In this document: in pieces, positions 6,380 through 14,500 of the stretch
Position numbering within the stretch: the stretch's first letter is position 1
How the letters are laid out: the number at the start of each line of letters is the position of its first letter
NCBI GenBank assembly: GCA_003552765.1
Contig: PUOI01000204.1
Span: forward strand, 1 to 16,113
Direction: 5' to 3'
DNA length: 16,113 bases
From: Candidatus Hydrogenedentota bacterium
Lineage (GTDB): Bacteria; Hydrogenedentota; Hydrogenedentia; Hydrogenedentales; SLHB01
Notes under the pieces: model-generated
What the model saw: only the letters and a program-made list of their open reading frames with translations
The model's database searches: none
What the model was told of the DNA's origin: nothing
Made by a program: the position numbers and the translations under genes

Positions 6380-7483
6380 TTACCACAATGTTCCCTTGAC
6401 GATGGGAACGCGAATCTCAAACCGCGTCCCCCCCGTTTTCAGGCTGTCGTACGAGACGGTTCCGCTGTGGGCGGTGATGATCCGGTGAACGATGGCGAGT
6501 CCCAGCCCGGTGCCTCCCTCTTTATGGGTGACGAAAGGCTTGAACAAGTTCTGATCGGGGGGCGCTTGAATGCCGGGACCATTGTCGTACACCTCAAAGA
6601 GCATGTCCGCGTCCACCCGGTGAACCGCGATCAAGACCCGCCCGCTATCCGGCTCGACAGCGTCTATGGCGTTTTGCACGAGATTGGAGAGCGCTTGGGC
6701 GATGCGGCTGGGATCGGCTTCCATCTCGGGAAGTCCAGGCGGGACGTCCTCGTCGAGCTGAACCCCTTTGTCCGCCGCCTTTTGCTGACACAGGCGCTGG
6801 GTCCGGGCGATGATCATCTTGGGATGGCAGCGGGTGATCTCGACCTGGAACGGGCGGGCGAAACCGAGAAACTGGCTGATGGTTCGTTCAAGATGGGCGG
6901 TCTCCTCGAAAATGGTCTGGGCCGTGTCGTGAAGATCGTCATCATCGGCTTTTCGCAGCAGCCACTCCGCCATGCCACTGATCACCATGACAGGGTTTCG
7001 CAGTTCATGGACCACCCCGGCGGTTAGTTCACCCAAGGAGGCCAATTGGCGGTTGAGTTCGGCCGCCCGCTCGATGTTGCGCCGCTCCGTCATGTCCGTG
7101 AACAAGAAGATGACTCCGTTGAACGCCTCGGGGCCGTCCAGCAAGGACGCCGAAAGGCCGATCTCCCGCTTTTGCCCCTTGGCTACCTCAAGGACGACTT
7201 CCCGCCGCGAGATGGACTTCTGAGCGGTCATAACTTCACGCATCACCTCCATGAAGGGCTGGGCAATAGGCAGTTCCTCAATGTGTACCCCCGGCGCGAA
7301 ATCCGCCTGATTGGCGTTGAGAAAGCCGCATGCAGCAGGGTTGGCGATAAGGATACGGGCTTCGTTATCAAGCGCCATGACGCCGCTGGGAAGGCTATGA
7401 ATGATCTGATTCGCGTAGTCGTTCATCTCCGGGGCGAACGTTCTTTCGCCGTTACCCCACGGGCTGCCGCGCTCTGGTTGCAT
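6380..7483 (-). CDS. Soluble PAS-domain sensor histidine kinase (NtrB/AtoS-like)
   Basis: This 367-residue protein has a PAS domain (about 22-135, from ANQIIHSLPSGVMALD to FTDMTERR), a HisKA dimerisation helix with the phospho-acceptor H159 in VVHELRNPV, and a C-terminal ATPase domain. The ATPase motifs are complete: N-box QALSNLVQNAID (263-274), G1 DNGPGI (300-305), F-box LFKPFV (313-318) and G2 GGTGLGLAIV (323-332). No transmembrane segment or signal peptide is seen, so it should act in the cytoplasm on an internal cue or bound ligand. The ATG at 7483 has GAGGA (7493-7497 on the complement) about 9 nt upstream; an internal Met20 has GGAG directly against it, which is less plausible. No response regulator is visible, so the partner is unknown. 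It converges on dnaE2, whose stop is 24 nt away. Confidence 0.92.
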   Translation of the reverse strand: MQPERGSPWGNGERTFAPEMNDYANQIIHSLPSGVMALDNEARILIANPAACGFLNANQADFAPGVHIEELPIAQPFMEVMREVMTAQKSISRREVVLEVAKGQKREIGLSASLLDGPEAFNGVIFLFTDMTERRNIERAAELNRQLASLGELTAGVVHELRNPVMVISGMAEWLLRKADDDDLHDTAQTIFEETAHLERTISQFLGFARPFQVEITRCHPKMIIARTQRLCQQKAADKGVQLDEDVPPGLPEMEADPSRIAQALSNLVQNAIDAVEPDSGRVLIAVHRVDADMLFEVYDNGPGIQAPPDQNLFKPFVTHKEGGTGLGLAIVHRIITAHSGTVSYDSLKTGGTRFEIRVPIVKGTLW

Positions 7484-7734
7484 CTGTGGCTTCCTCGATG
7501 GTGTCGCATGTGATTAGACCCGCTACCCCGTTTTGAACACCGTCAACGGGATGGGGAAATGCCGGGAAGTCACGCGCGCAAGTCCCCCTGCGAGGAGGCG
7601 AGAACGAAAAAGCGCAACGAGGACTTGGTTCCGCGCTGATGCCGCGGCAAGAGGTGGTCCAAGGGGGCAGTTTGAGCCGTTGGACCGTATCGCCTCCTAA
7701 CCCGAACTTCCTATCGGCCCGTTTGGCGGAGAAC
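7484..7734. other. Intergenic gap with inverted repeats, no gene seen
   Basis: This 251-nt gap lies upstream of the kinase and downstream of rsmA. I see no convincing ORF or RNA gene. It contains CCCGTT/AACGGG (7527-7532 with 7545-7550), a CAAGTCC/GGACTTG pair, and a GGTCCAA/TTGGACC pair nearer rsmA. None has a T-run. The first lies about 45 nt before the kinase start and could be an operator. A clear promoter for the kinase could not be picked out. Confidence 0.3.
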
Positions 7735-8586
7735 TTAAGCCCGGCTCTTGCTTAGCGCCTTTGCGACGGCGGCGAAATCCGCGAGGGTAAGGGTTTGCGG
7801 GCGCCGGGAGGGATCAATGCCGGCCCCAGACATGGCGTCCAGGGCGGCGTCACGGTCAATGCCGAGTTCGGGGGCCTTGCCGAGCGTGTTGCGCAGGGTT
7901 TTCCTGCGCTGCCGGAAGGCTTTGTGGATGATGCCGAAGAGGAGGTTGTGGTCCGCGTCCGGGTACAGCGGCGTCTCGCGGTTGCGAAAACGCACGACGC
8001 AACTGTCCACCTTGGGCATGGGACGGAAGCAGGTCTTGGGGACGTGATGGACGATGTCCACCTCGCTGTAATACTCGGCGGCCAAGGCCAGGACGCCGTA
8101 GGAGGCCGAGTTGACTTCGGCGCACAGGCGCTGGGCCATCTCGGCCTGCACCATGACAATCATGCGGTCGAAGTGAATCGAACTCTCCCAGAAGTGAAAC
8201 AGAATGGGCGTGGTGATGTAGTAGGGAAGGTTCGAGACCATCTTGAGGCGGGTGTGGCCGGGCAGGTATTCGTCCGCCAGTTTGCGCGGTTCGTGGTTGA
8301 GCACGTCGCCCCGGAATAGCCGGATGTTCTCCACGGCCCCGAAGCGGTCTTCCAGGCATGGCATGAACGATGGGTCAATCTCGATGGCCAGGACCCGCCG
8401 CGCGAGGGGATGGAGCTTCTCCGTCAGCGCACCCAAACCCGCCCCGACCTCGATGACGTCATCTTCTTCGGAAAGCGCGGCGGCATCCACCATGATGCGG
8501 TTGATGTTGTCGTCCAGCAGCAGGTTTTGGCCGAGCTGCTTTTTGAACCGGATATCGTATTCCCGGCACATGTCCTGCAAACGCAT
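7735..8586 (-). CDS. rsmA: 16S rRNA (adenine1518/1519-N6)-dimethyltransferase RsmA/KsgA
   Basis: This 283-residue protein, counted from the chosen start, has the normal family length. It should dimethylate the two adjacent adenines of the 16S rRNA helix 45 loop late in 30S assembly, using S-adenosylmethionine. The signature KKQLGQNLL (15-23) is followed by the SAM motif EVGAGLG (46-52), the acidic EID (69-71), GDV (93-95) and the catalytic NLPYY (119-123). The C-terminal KAFRQRRKTLRNTL is also typical. The frame is open to an ATG at 8610, but the ATG at 8586 is preferred because GAGGTGA lies 4 nt before it, while the upstream ATG sits in the adjacent terminal inverted repeat. A 225-bp MITE-like element lies just upstream of the ribosome binding site, so the native promoter may be inside or beyond it. 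Confidence 0.95.
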   Translation of the reverse strand: MRLQDMCREYDIRFKKQLGQNLLLDDNINRIMVDAAALSEEDDVIEVGAGLGALTEKLHPLARRVLAIEIDPSFMPCLEDRFGAVENIRLFRGDVLNHEPRKLADEYLPGHTRLKMVSNLPYYITTPILFHFWESSIHFDRMIVMVQAEMAQRLCAEVNSASYGVLALAAEYYSEVDIVHHVPKTCFRPMPKVDSCVVRFRNRETPLYPDADHNLLFGIIHKAFRQRRKTLRNTLGKAPELGIDRDAALDAMSGAGIDPSRRPQTLTLADFAAVAKALSKSRA

Positions 8587-8590
8587 GAAA

Positions 8591-8597
8591 TCACCTC
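8591..8597 (-). promoter_or_regulatory. Ribosome binding site deciding the rsmA start
   Basis: On the - strand GAGGTGA stands 4 nt before the ATG at 8586. This supports that start over the in-frame ATG at 8610, whose upstream sequence is the terminal inverted repeat of the neighbouring element. Confidence 0.65.
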
Positions 8598-8663
8598 TGG
8601 AATGGCTCACGCCACGGCGCTACGACGCCACGTTCGCAAGACACGGCGGCATATCGGTTGTTT

Positions 8664-8696
8664 ACATCCCCCTTAATCCCCCTTCAAAGGGGGAAT
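8664..8696. repeat. 33-nt CCCCCTT/AAGGGGG palindromic unit
   Basis: The unit begins ACATCCCCC and ends AAAGGGGGAAT. Its reverse complement differs from 5547-5579 in dnaE2 at a single position. Confidence 0.85.
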
Positions 8697-8729
8697 CGTA
8701 TCGCCGACAAGCCGCTGGCGGTCCGGACA

Positions 8730-8772
8730 ATTCCCCCTTGGAAGGGGGTGGCCCGAAAGGGCCGGGGGATGT
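8730..8772. repeat. 43-nt CCCCCTT/AAGGGGG palindromic unit
   Basis: The unit begins ATTCCCCCTTGGAAGGGGG and ends GGGCCGGGGGATGT. It is in the same orientation as, and nearly identical to, the 42-nt copy at 5604-5645 in dnaE2. The one-base length difference means the dnaE2 copy is in frame and this one would not be. Confidence 0.85.
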
Positions 8773-8856
8773 TGTTCCTTGTAGCAACCTCTGATCACAT
8801 TCACGTGGCGTCGTAGCGCCGTGGCGTGAGGCTTATTAGTCGATGACGGGGCGGCC

Positions 8857-10002
8857 TTATTCCCTCAGGCCTTGGTTGCGGAAGAGGTAGACGCCTTCCT
8901 TGCCCGGCGCGATGATGTCCTTCCAGCCGTTGCCCGTGATGTCCTCGACCCAGAAGTAGATCCCCGCGCCACTGGCTTCCTCGGGCGGACCGTAATCGAT
9001 GGTTACCCGCTCGAATTCGCCGCCGTTGATCTTGAAGTAATACAGGCCAACGGGGTCCTCCGCCCCTGGATCGCCGCCTTGATGAGCCCAGTAGCGCTTG
9101 CCGGTGATGAGGTCGAGTTCGCCATCGTTATCAATGTCGGCCAGCTGAAGATCGTGGTACTGGGAGCGATCGGGGTCGATCATGTGCTTTTCCCAGCTCC
9201 GGTTTCCCTCGTCATCCAGCTGTTGCTCCATCCAATACAGCCCGTAGTCATGAGCCTCGCCCACAATGAGGTCGTTCAGGCCGTTGCCGTTCACGTCGTG
9301 GACCAAGATGGGCACGCTGGCCGAACCCAGCTCAAAGTCGGCGTGGAAGGGCCATTCGTCTTCCAATGGGTTTTCCGGGTGCTCGAACCAGCCATTGGCC
9401 GATACGAAATCGCCCCGCCCATTGCCGTTGATATCGCCGAACCCGAGACCGTGTCCCGTGTTCTGGCTGCTGATGGTGTATTCCTCGAACTCGCCCGTTC
9501 CGCGGCCCTCTTCATCGCGAATCAGCCGGAAGATGCGTTGCGGATTATTGGGCGTGTTGGGCGTGATCTCGACATGGCCGTCGCCAGTGATATCCCAGAA
9601 GCACGGCCGCTCCACGTTGCCAACCGTCGCGATATCGTGCGTCTCCCACTCCACGGGCTCGCCTTCGGGATTCTCCCGCCACCGCACGCTTTCGTTGAAC
9701 CATCCCCCCGTGATGATGTCCATGTACCCATTGCCATTCACGTCCATGGGGTAGTCGGAGAACGAGTCGTAATAGGTGCCCTCTTGCCGGATGTCCGTGA
9801 TCTTGTGCTGGGTCTCGAAGTCCGGTCCTTCAAACCAGTATTCGCCCGAAACGATATCCATCACGCCGTTGTTGTTGATGTCCACGGCAGAGGCGCTCTC
9901 GTAGGTCACGTCGCCAAGTCGCTGCCGTTCGAACCACACTTCGCCTTCGGCTTCCGAACCCCCGAACGCCGCTGCTGTCATCATGATGAAGGTGCTTACC
10001 AT
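8857..10002 (-). CDS. Secreted FG-GAP/VCBS-repeat beta-propeller protein
   Basis: This 381-residue protein carries seven calcium-loop motifs of the form D-[IV]-x-x-[ND]-G-x-x-[DE]: residues 41-50 (DINNNGVMDI), 87-96, 137-146, 190-199, 236-245, 289-298 and 354-363. The spacing is 46 to 65 residues, as expected for a seven-bladed integrin-like propeller with one motif per blade. Related motifs such as GxYWFEG and NGWFEHPE recur after the loops. The first 18 or so residues (MVSTFIMMTAAAFGGSEA) look like a short signal peptide but lack a clear basic start. The start is supported by TAGGAGA 8 nt before the ATG. Such proteins are commonly extracellular or surface-located and bind ligands or scaffold other proteins; no catalytic domain is seen. 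The gene lies 56 nt after the dipeptidase gene on the same strand and may be cotranscribed. Its substrate or partner is unknown. Confidence 0.85.
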   Translation of the reverse strand: MVSTFIMMTAAAFGGSEAEGEVWFERQRLGDVTYESASAVDINNNGVMDIVSGEYWFEGPDFETQHKITDIRQEGTYYDSFSDYPMDVNGNGYMDIITGGWFNESVRWRENPEGEPVEWETHDIATVGNVERPCFWDITGDGHVEITPNTPNNPQRIFRLIRDEEGRGTGEFEEYTISSQNTGHGLGFGDINGNGRGDFVSANGWFEHPENPLEDEWPFHADFELGSASVPILVHDVNGNGLNDLIVGEAHDYGLYWMEQQLDDEGNRSWEKHMIDPDRSQYHDLQLADIDNDGELDLITGKRYWAHQGGDPGAEDPVGLYYFKINGGEFERVTIDYGPPEEASGAGIYFWVEDITGNGWKDIIAPGKEGVYLFRNQGLRE

Positions 10003-10058
10003 TGTACGTGTCTCCTATGTAGTTGAGGCGGACAGGTGAGGACGCCCGCGCCTTGGGG

Positions 10059-11435
10059 TTACTGTTCCGCCAGTCCGCACAGAAATCGAATGTACGTCTC
10101 AATGCCCCGGAAGAAGTTGGGGAGATGGTGCTTCTCGTTTGGGCCGTGGATGCCGTCGCCGGGCATCGCGCAACCCAGCATGACCGTGTCCACGCCCAGC
10201 TTTGTTTGAAGCAAGTGAACGACGGGAATCGTGCCGCCCTCCCTCCGGAACACCGGGGGAACGCCGAATACCTCCTCCATGGCTTTTTGCGCCACCTGCA
10301 TGGCCGGGGCGCGCCGGTCCATGATGGCGGCGGGCGCGTGGGTCATCTCCCGCACCTCCCACGTGACGGATTCCGGAGCGTTCCGCCGCATATACTCGCA
10401 GAGCTGGCCGTAGACTTCGCCGCTGTCTTGATCCGGCACGAGCCGCATCGAGATCTTGGCCAAGGCCTTGGCGGGGAGAACGGTTTTGCTGCCGGTCCCC
10501 GTGAAACCGCTCACGAGACCGTTCACATCGAGCGTGGGACGCGCGCCGATCCGCTCCAGCACCGTGTAGCCGGTTTCGCCCCACAGGGCGGGGGCCCCGC
10601 TCATTTCCAGCCATTCCGCGTCGGAATGCGGCAATTTCGCCAAGGATTCCCGTTCATCGGGCTCCAATTCGCGCACGCTGTCGTAAAACCCCGGCAGGGT
10701 TATGCGGCCTTCCGCGTCGTGCATGCCCGCAATGAGTTCACACAAGGCCTGAGCCGGATTGTGGACGGCGCCGCCAAAAAGGCCCGAATGAAGGTCCTTT
10801 TCCGGGCCTTGAACCTCAACTTCAAAGTACGCGAGCCCCCGCAAGGCGTAGGTGATAGCGGGTGTGTCGGGCGCGTGAATGCCGGAATCGCAGTTGAGCA
10901 CCACGTCGCAGCCCAACATCTCCGAATGGGCGTCGATGAAGGCGCCGAGATGGGGCGAGCCCACTTCTTCCTCGCCTTCGAGCAGGAACTTGATATTGAC
11001 AGGCAAATCCCCGTGCGCCCTCAAGGCGTCCACGGCCCGCAGGATGGCGGCGATCTGGCCTTTCATATCGGATGCGCCCCGAGCGTGGATGTCTTCACCT
11101 CGAATGACGGGCTCGAAAGGCGGGGAGTCCCATTCGTCCAAGGGATCCGCGGGCTGGACATCATAATGGCCGTAGATCAGGACGGTGGGACGTCCTTCCG
11201 CGCCCAGCCACTCTCCATACACGATGGGATGACCATCAGTAGGGAAAATCTCTACATTTTCCATCCCCAGCTCACGCAGTTCATCGGCGAGCCATTGCGC
11301 CGTGCGCTGGACATCGGCCTCATGTTCGGGCAGCGTGGAGATGCTCGGCATCCGCAAAAGCGCCTGAAGCTGTTCCAGATGAGTTTCGCGTTCGGCGCGG
11401 GCGTATTCGCAAGCCTTTTCGGCCAGTGACGGCAT
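10059..11435 (-). CDS. M20-family metallo-dipeptidase (carnosinase/CPG2-like)
   Basis: This 458-residue protein fits the usual length of M20 dipeptidases with a catalytic domain split by a dimerisation lid. Candidate di-zinc ligands are H90 (GHYDVQP, with D92), the bridging D123 (GASDMKGQ), E157 next to the general base E156 (EGEEEVGSP), D183 (CDSG) and H430 (HGPNEKHH). H216 in DLHSGLFGG matches the substrate-contacting His of the dimer domain. No signal peptide is seen, so it is probably cytoplasmic and hydrolyses dipeptides or N-acyl amino acids. An AAAGGA sequence about 11 nt upstream supports the ATG. It lies 102 nt after the acylase-like gene and 56 nt before the FG-GAP gene, all on one strand. 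The exact substrate cannot be told from the sequence. Confidence 0.92.
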   Translation of the reverse strand: MPSLAEKACEYARAERETHLEQLQALLRMPSISTLPEHEADVQRTAQWLADELRELGMENVEIFPTDGHPIVYGEWLGAEGRPTVLIYGHYDVQPADPLDEWDSPPFEPVIRGEDIHARGASDMKGQIAAILRAVDALRAHGDLPVNIKFLLEGEEEVGSPHLGAFIDAHSEMLGCDVVLNCDSGIHAPDTPAITYALRGLAYFEVEVQGPEKDLHSGLFGGAVHNPAQALCELIAGMHDAEGRITLPGFYDSVRELEPDERESLAKLPHSDAEWLEMSGAPALWGETGYTVLERIGARPTLDVNGLVSGFTGTGSKTVLPAKALAKISMRLVPDQDSGEVYGQLCEYMRRNAPESVTWEVREMTHAPAAIMDRRAPAMQVAQKAMEEVFGVPPVFRREGGTIPVVHLLQTKLGVDTVMLGCAMPGDGIHGPNEKHHLPNFFRGIETYIRFLCGLAEQ

Positions 11436-11537
11436 GGCAATAAGCGTCCTTTCAGGCGTCTATTGTGGTTGATGCGGTCTCTTACTCTTTTCACGATCGT
11501 TCGCATGGACGTAGGCGCGCCAAGCGAGACATAACGC

Positions 11538-14500
11538 TTACCGTCTATATTCCGAGGGGCCGAACACCACGTATAGGCCCGCGGGTTGGTCAAGCGCGCT
11601 AAAGGTTTCCGTGTCGGGATTAAAGCGCGCCCCTTGCACGGGCCGCCAGCCATCGTTTGGATGATGGTAGTACAGCCGAAGCTCTTCCATGTGTTCTTCG
11701 GCGCACACTCCTGAGGGCAACCGGATCCTCACGCTCGCTTGGAGGCCTACCCCGGCGGGATGGTGTTCCAGGAGCAAATACTCCGTGAAGGCGGCCATGC
11801 CGGCCGGGGGCGGCGAGGGCGGCCGGTTGGGAATGGCCACGCGCGCTTGGATCGCGGTGTTGGCCTGCACATGGAAGCTGGCCTGCATCTCGGGGGCGCG
11901 AACTTGAATGTTGCGGCCCCATTGCACTGGCCCCACCGCCTTGTAATCCTCCGCCGAATCTCCAGCGGCGCTTTCTTCTTCTTGTTGTTGGGCCCGCAAC
12001 CGCGCCGCGGCCTCCTCGCCCTCCTCCTCCGTGAAGGCGAAATGGCGCCGGGGACCATCTTGGGGGGCTCCATCCTCGTCAGGCGAATACTGAATGACGG
12101 GGTCCCGCCCTTCCTGACGCGCTTGTTCCTGCGCTTGCGCTTGCCGGCGCCGCTCGGCCATGACCTCATCCTCGGGCCGGCTGAACTGCATGCGCTGTTG
12201 AGGGGCAGCCTCTTCCTCTTCCGGCGGAGTGAACTCGATGACCGGCTCCCTATCCTCGGCTTCGGGCGTTGTGAACGCTTCCGCCTCCTCGGGCGACTCC
12301 TGAACACGGGGCTCCATGGGCGCGCCGGGGAGCTGCGCCAGCCGTTCCGGTTCGTCCGTGTCTAGTGCATCCTCTCGCGGCGTCAGGATCGACCCCGTCT
12401 GGGGTGGCGTCAAGGAGTCTTCCCTATCCTCGGCTGGCTCACGCGCCCCCGCGAACACCCGGAAGCGGCCGTCGTCTGGCAGGTCTGTCACGGAAACCCC
12501 GTCTTCGGGATCATCGGCGGGCTCAATGTGCATGTGCGGATCACCCGGCGACTCGGGTTCCTCCGCGTCTTCCATGAACGGACTTACCTCCTCACCCGGG
12601 GCGACGGGCGGCGCGAGGTCTTCCATACCGCCTTCCAAGAGGAATGGGCCAGCGTGGTCTTCCGGGTCGATCTCCATGGGTTCGGCGGGCTCCCAATCGG
12701 GATCGCGCGGCGTCACGCCAAACCGGCTCGCCACTTCCACCTCGGGCCGCCGCAGAAACGCGTCTGGGCCCAGCACGGCGAATGTCTGCGGACCTTGCTC
12801 CCGCGCGGTCAGGGTGCGGATCTCCGATTGACTGTCTTGCAGCTCCGCCGGCCGCCATTCGCCCGAGGCATCGCAAACCCACACTCCCAGATAGGGGAAA
12901 TGGCGGCTGTCGGCCAACGTCTCCGGGATGAACACATCGACATCCACCATGAAGGGGATGTCGGGCCGGGCGGTTTCGAGTTCCGCGAACAGACTGAACG
13001 CAGCCAGCCCTTCCGGCAAGGGCGCGGGCGGTTCACTGGAGACGTCCAGCTCTGCTTCGATCGGAGTATCGGCCCGAAGCTGGAACTGCGCCTCAATGCC
13101 CCTTGGGCGCAGCAGGATGTTGCGGCCCACCGCGCGTTGCGCGGCGCGTTGCACCTCGTCATGGCGGAACCGGGTGCGTTTGAACCGGCGGTTGGTGAAC
13201 AAGTCGAACTGATCGTCGTAATGCGGAGAACGGGGGTCCTGCGACGCGCCAAAGGGCAGCATGCTCACCGCTTCGGGCGTTTCGCCGAATCGAACGGCCA
13301 TGGCGTAGCCGTACCCCTTCTGTACCGGCCGGGGGTTGGCGTTGTTCGCGGTGGGCCGGTCCGATAAGAAGATGCTGTCTCCCGAACCGCCGCCCGGCAG
13401 CGGGGCGCTCTTGCCGCCGCGTTGTACGCGATGCACGTATTCCCATGGGACCGTTAGGGTCTGATGCTGGTTGCGCATGTGCTTGGCGGCTTCCCCCACC
13501 GCCCGCAGCGAGAGTTCCCGCATCGCCTCGCTATCCTCGCGAATAGCGGCGCGAAGGCGTTCCTCGCTATGCAAGACGGGCGGGGCGATGGCCTTGAGCG
13601 CCCGCCACCACGCGTCGAAATAGGTCATTCCCACGCTGCTGGGTTCGGCCATATGGTTCCAGTCCCGCAGGATGTTCAGGGCCGCGGGGACGTCGGGATG
13701 AATACGCGCAAGGACGCTCTGGTTCGCCTCGCCCGCTTCCAGCAAATGAGGCACGGCCTCCATGGCGAAGGGCGCGGCGGCGTCATACAGCATGGACTGG
13801 ATGTCGTGGAAGCTGCGGGGCGAACGGCCCAACAGGCTTCGCACGCGCCGTGCTCGGGGGGTGTCGGCATCGCGCACGAACCAATAGGGGTAATCGCCGG
13901 GATCGATGTCCGCGTTGTTCGTGGCGCCCCATGGCGGTGTGCCGCTCGCCTGGACAAAGCCCGCGCTCGGGTTGGTGAGACTGGGCAACGCGGACAGCGG
14001 CACAATGGGTCCCCACCGGTAGCGGGTGTCCCCCGCGGGCACGGGGCTTTGCCAGTCCACGATGTAGGGTTCATCGTCTTCGTCTCCAGAGGCGCTCCCG
14101 TGCAGGATTCGCGTCTCCCCGGCGCTTTCGGGCCCCATGTATTTCGTGCCGACCGTGGCGTTATAGAGGTAGAAGATGTTACCGGCCCGGTCGGCGTACA
14201 CCACATGGAACGAGGGGAGTTGCCGCATGGCCAGTGCTTCTTGGAACTCGCGCAGGTTGCGGGCCCGGCCCATCTCCACGAGCTGGCGTAGCCCGCCGAA
14301 ATCGTGGTAGCCGCCTACTTTGTACGAGACTTGGCGTCCACGAAACGTTCCCATAACCGGCCCGCGCGGGGTAAGAATCTGCTGCACGGAATGCTCCGCG
14401 AAACCGGTCGGCGTCCGGACGTTGAACGGGACGGTATGCGCGAGGTCTTGGAGTTGCTGGAACAATTCGTGGTCGATTTGGGGCTGGTTGAGTTGCGCTG

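Larger units (their letters stand above)
8606..8830. mobile_element. MITE-like element with perfect 28-bp terminal inverted repeats
   Basis: The 28 nt at 8606-8633 (starting CTCACGCCACGGCGC) are the exact reverse complement of 8803-8830 (ending GCGCCGTGGCGTGAG). The 225-bp unit contains no credible gene. Inside lie two copies of the palindromic family also found inside dnaE2: 8664-8696 and 8730-8772, arranged in opposite orientation so that ACATCCCCC (8664-8672) pairs with GGGGGATGT (8764-8772). No target-site duplication is apparent next to the inverted repeats. It separates rsmA from the FG-GAP gene upstream on the same strand. It could be a non-autonomous transposon remnant or a large REP-type structure; as RNA it would fold into a strong nested hairpin. 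Confidence 0.75.

Noticed and set aside
8872..10026. Long open frame on the + strand opposite the FG-GAP gene
   Set aside because: High-GC shadow frame. The - strand frame has seven conserved calcium-loop motifs; the + strand product shows no recognisable domain.
10023..11429. 468-codon open frame opposite the M20 dipeptidase
   Set aside because: Mirror of a gene with all its metal ligands in place; no domain or ribosome binding site supports it.
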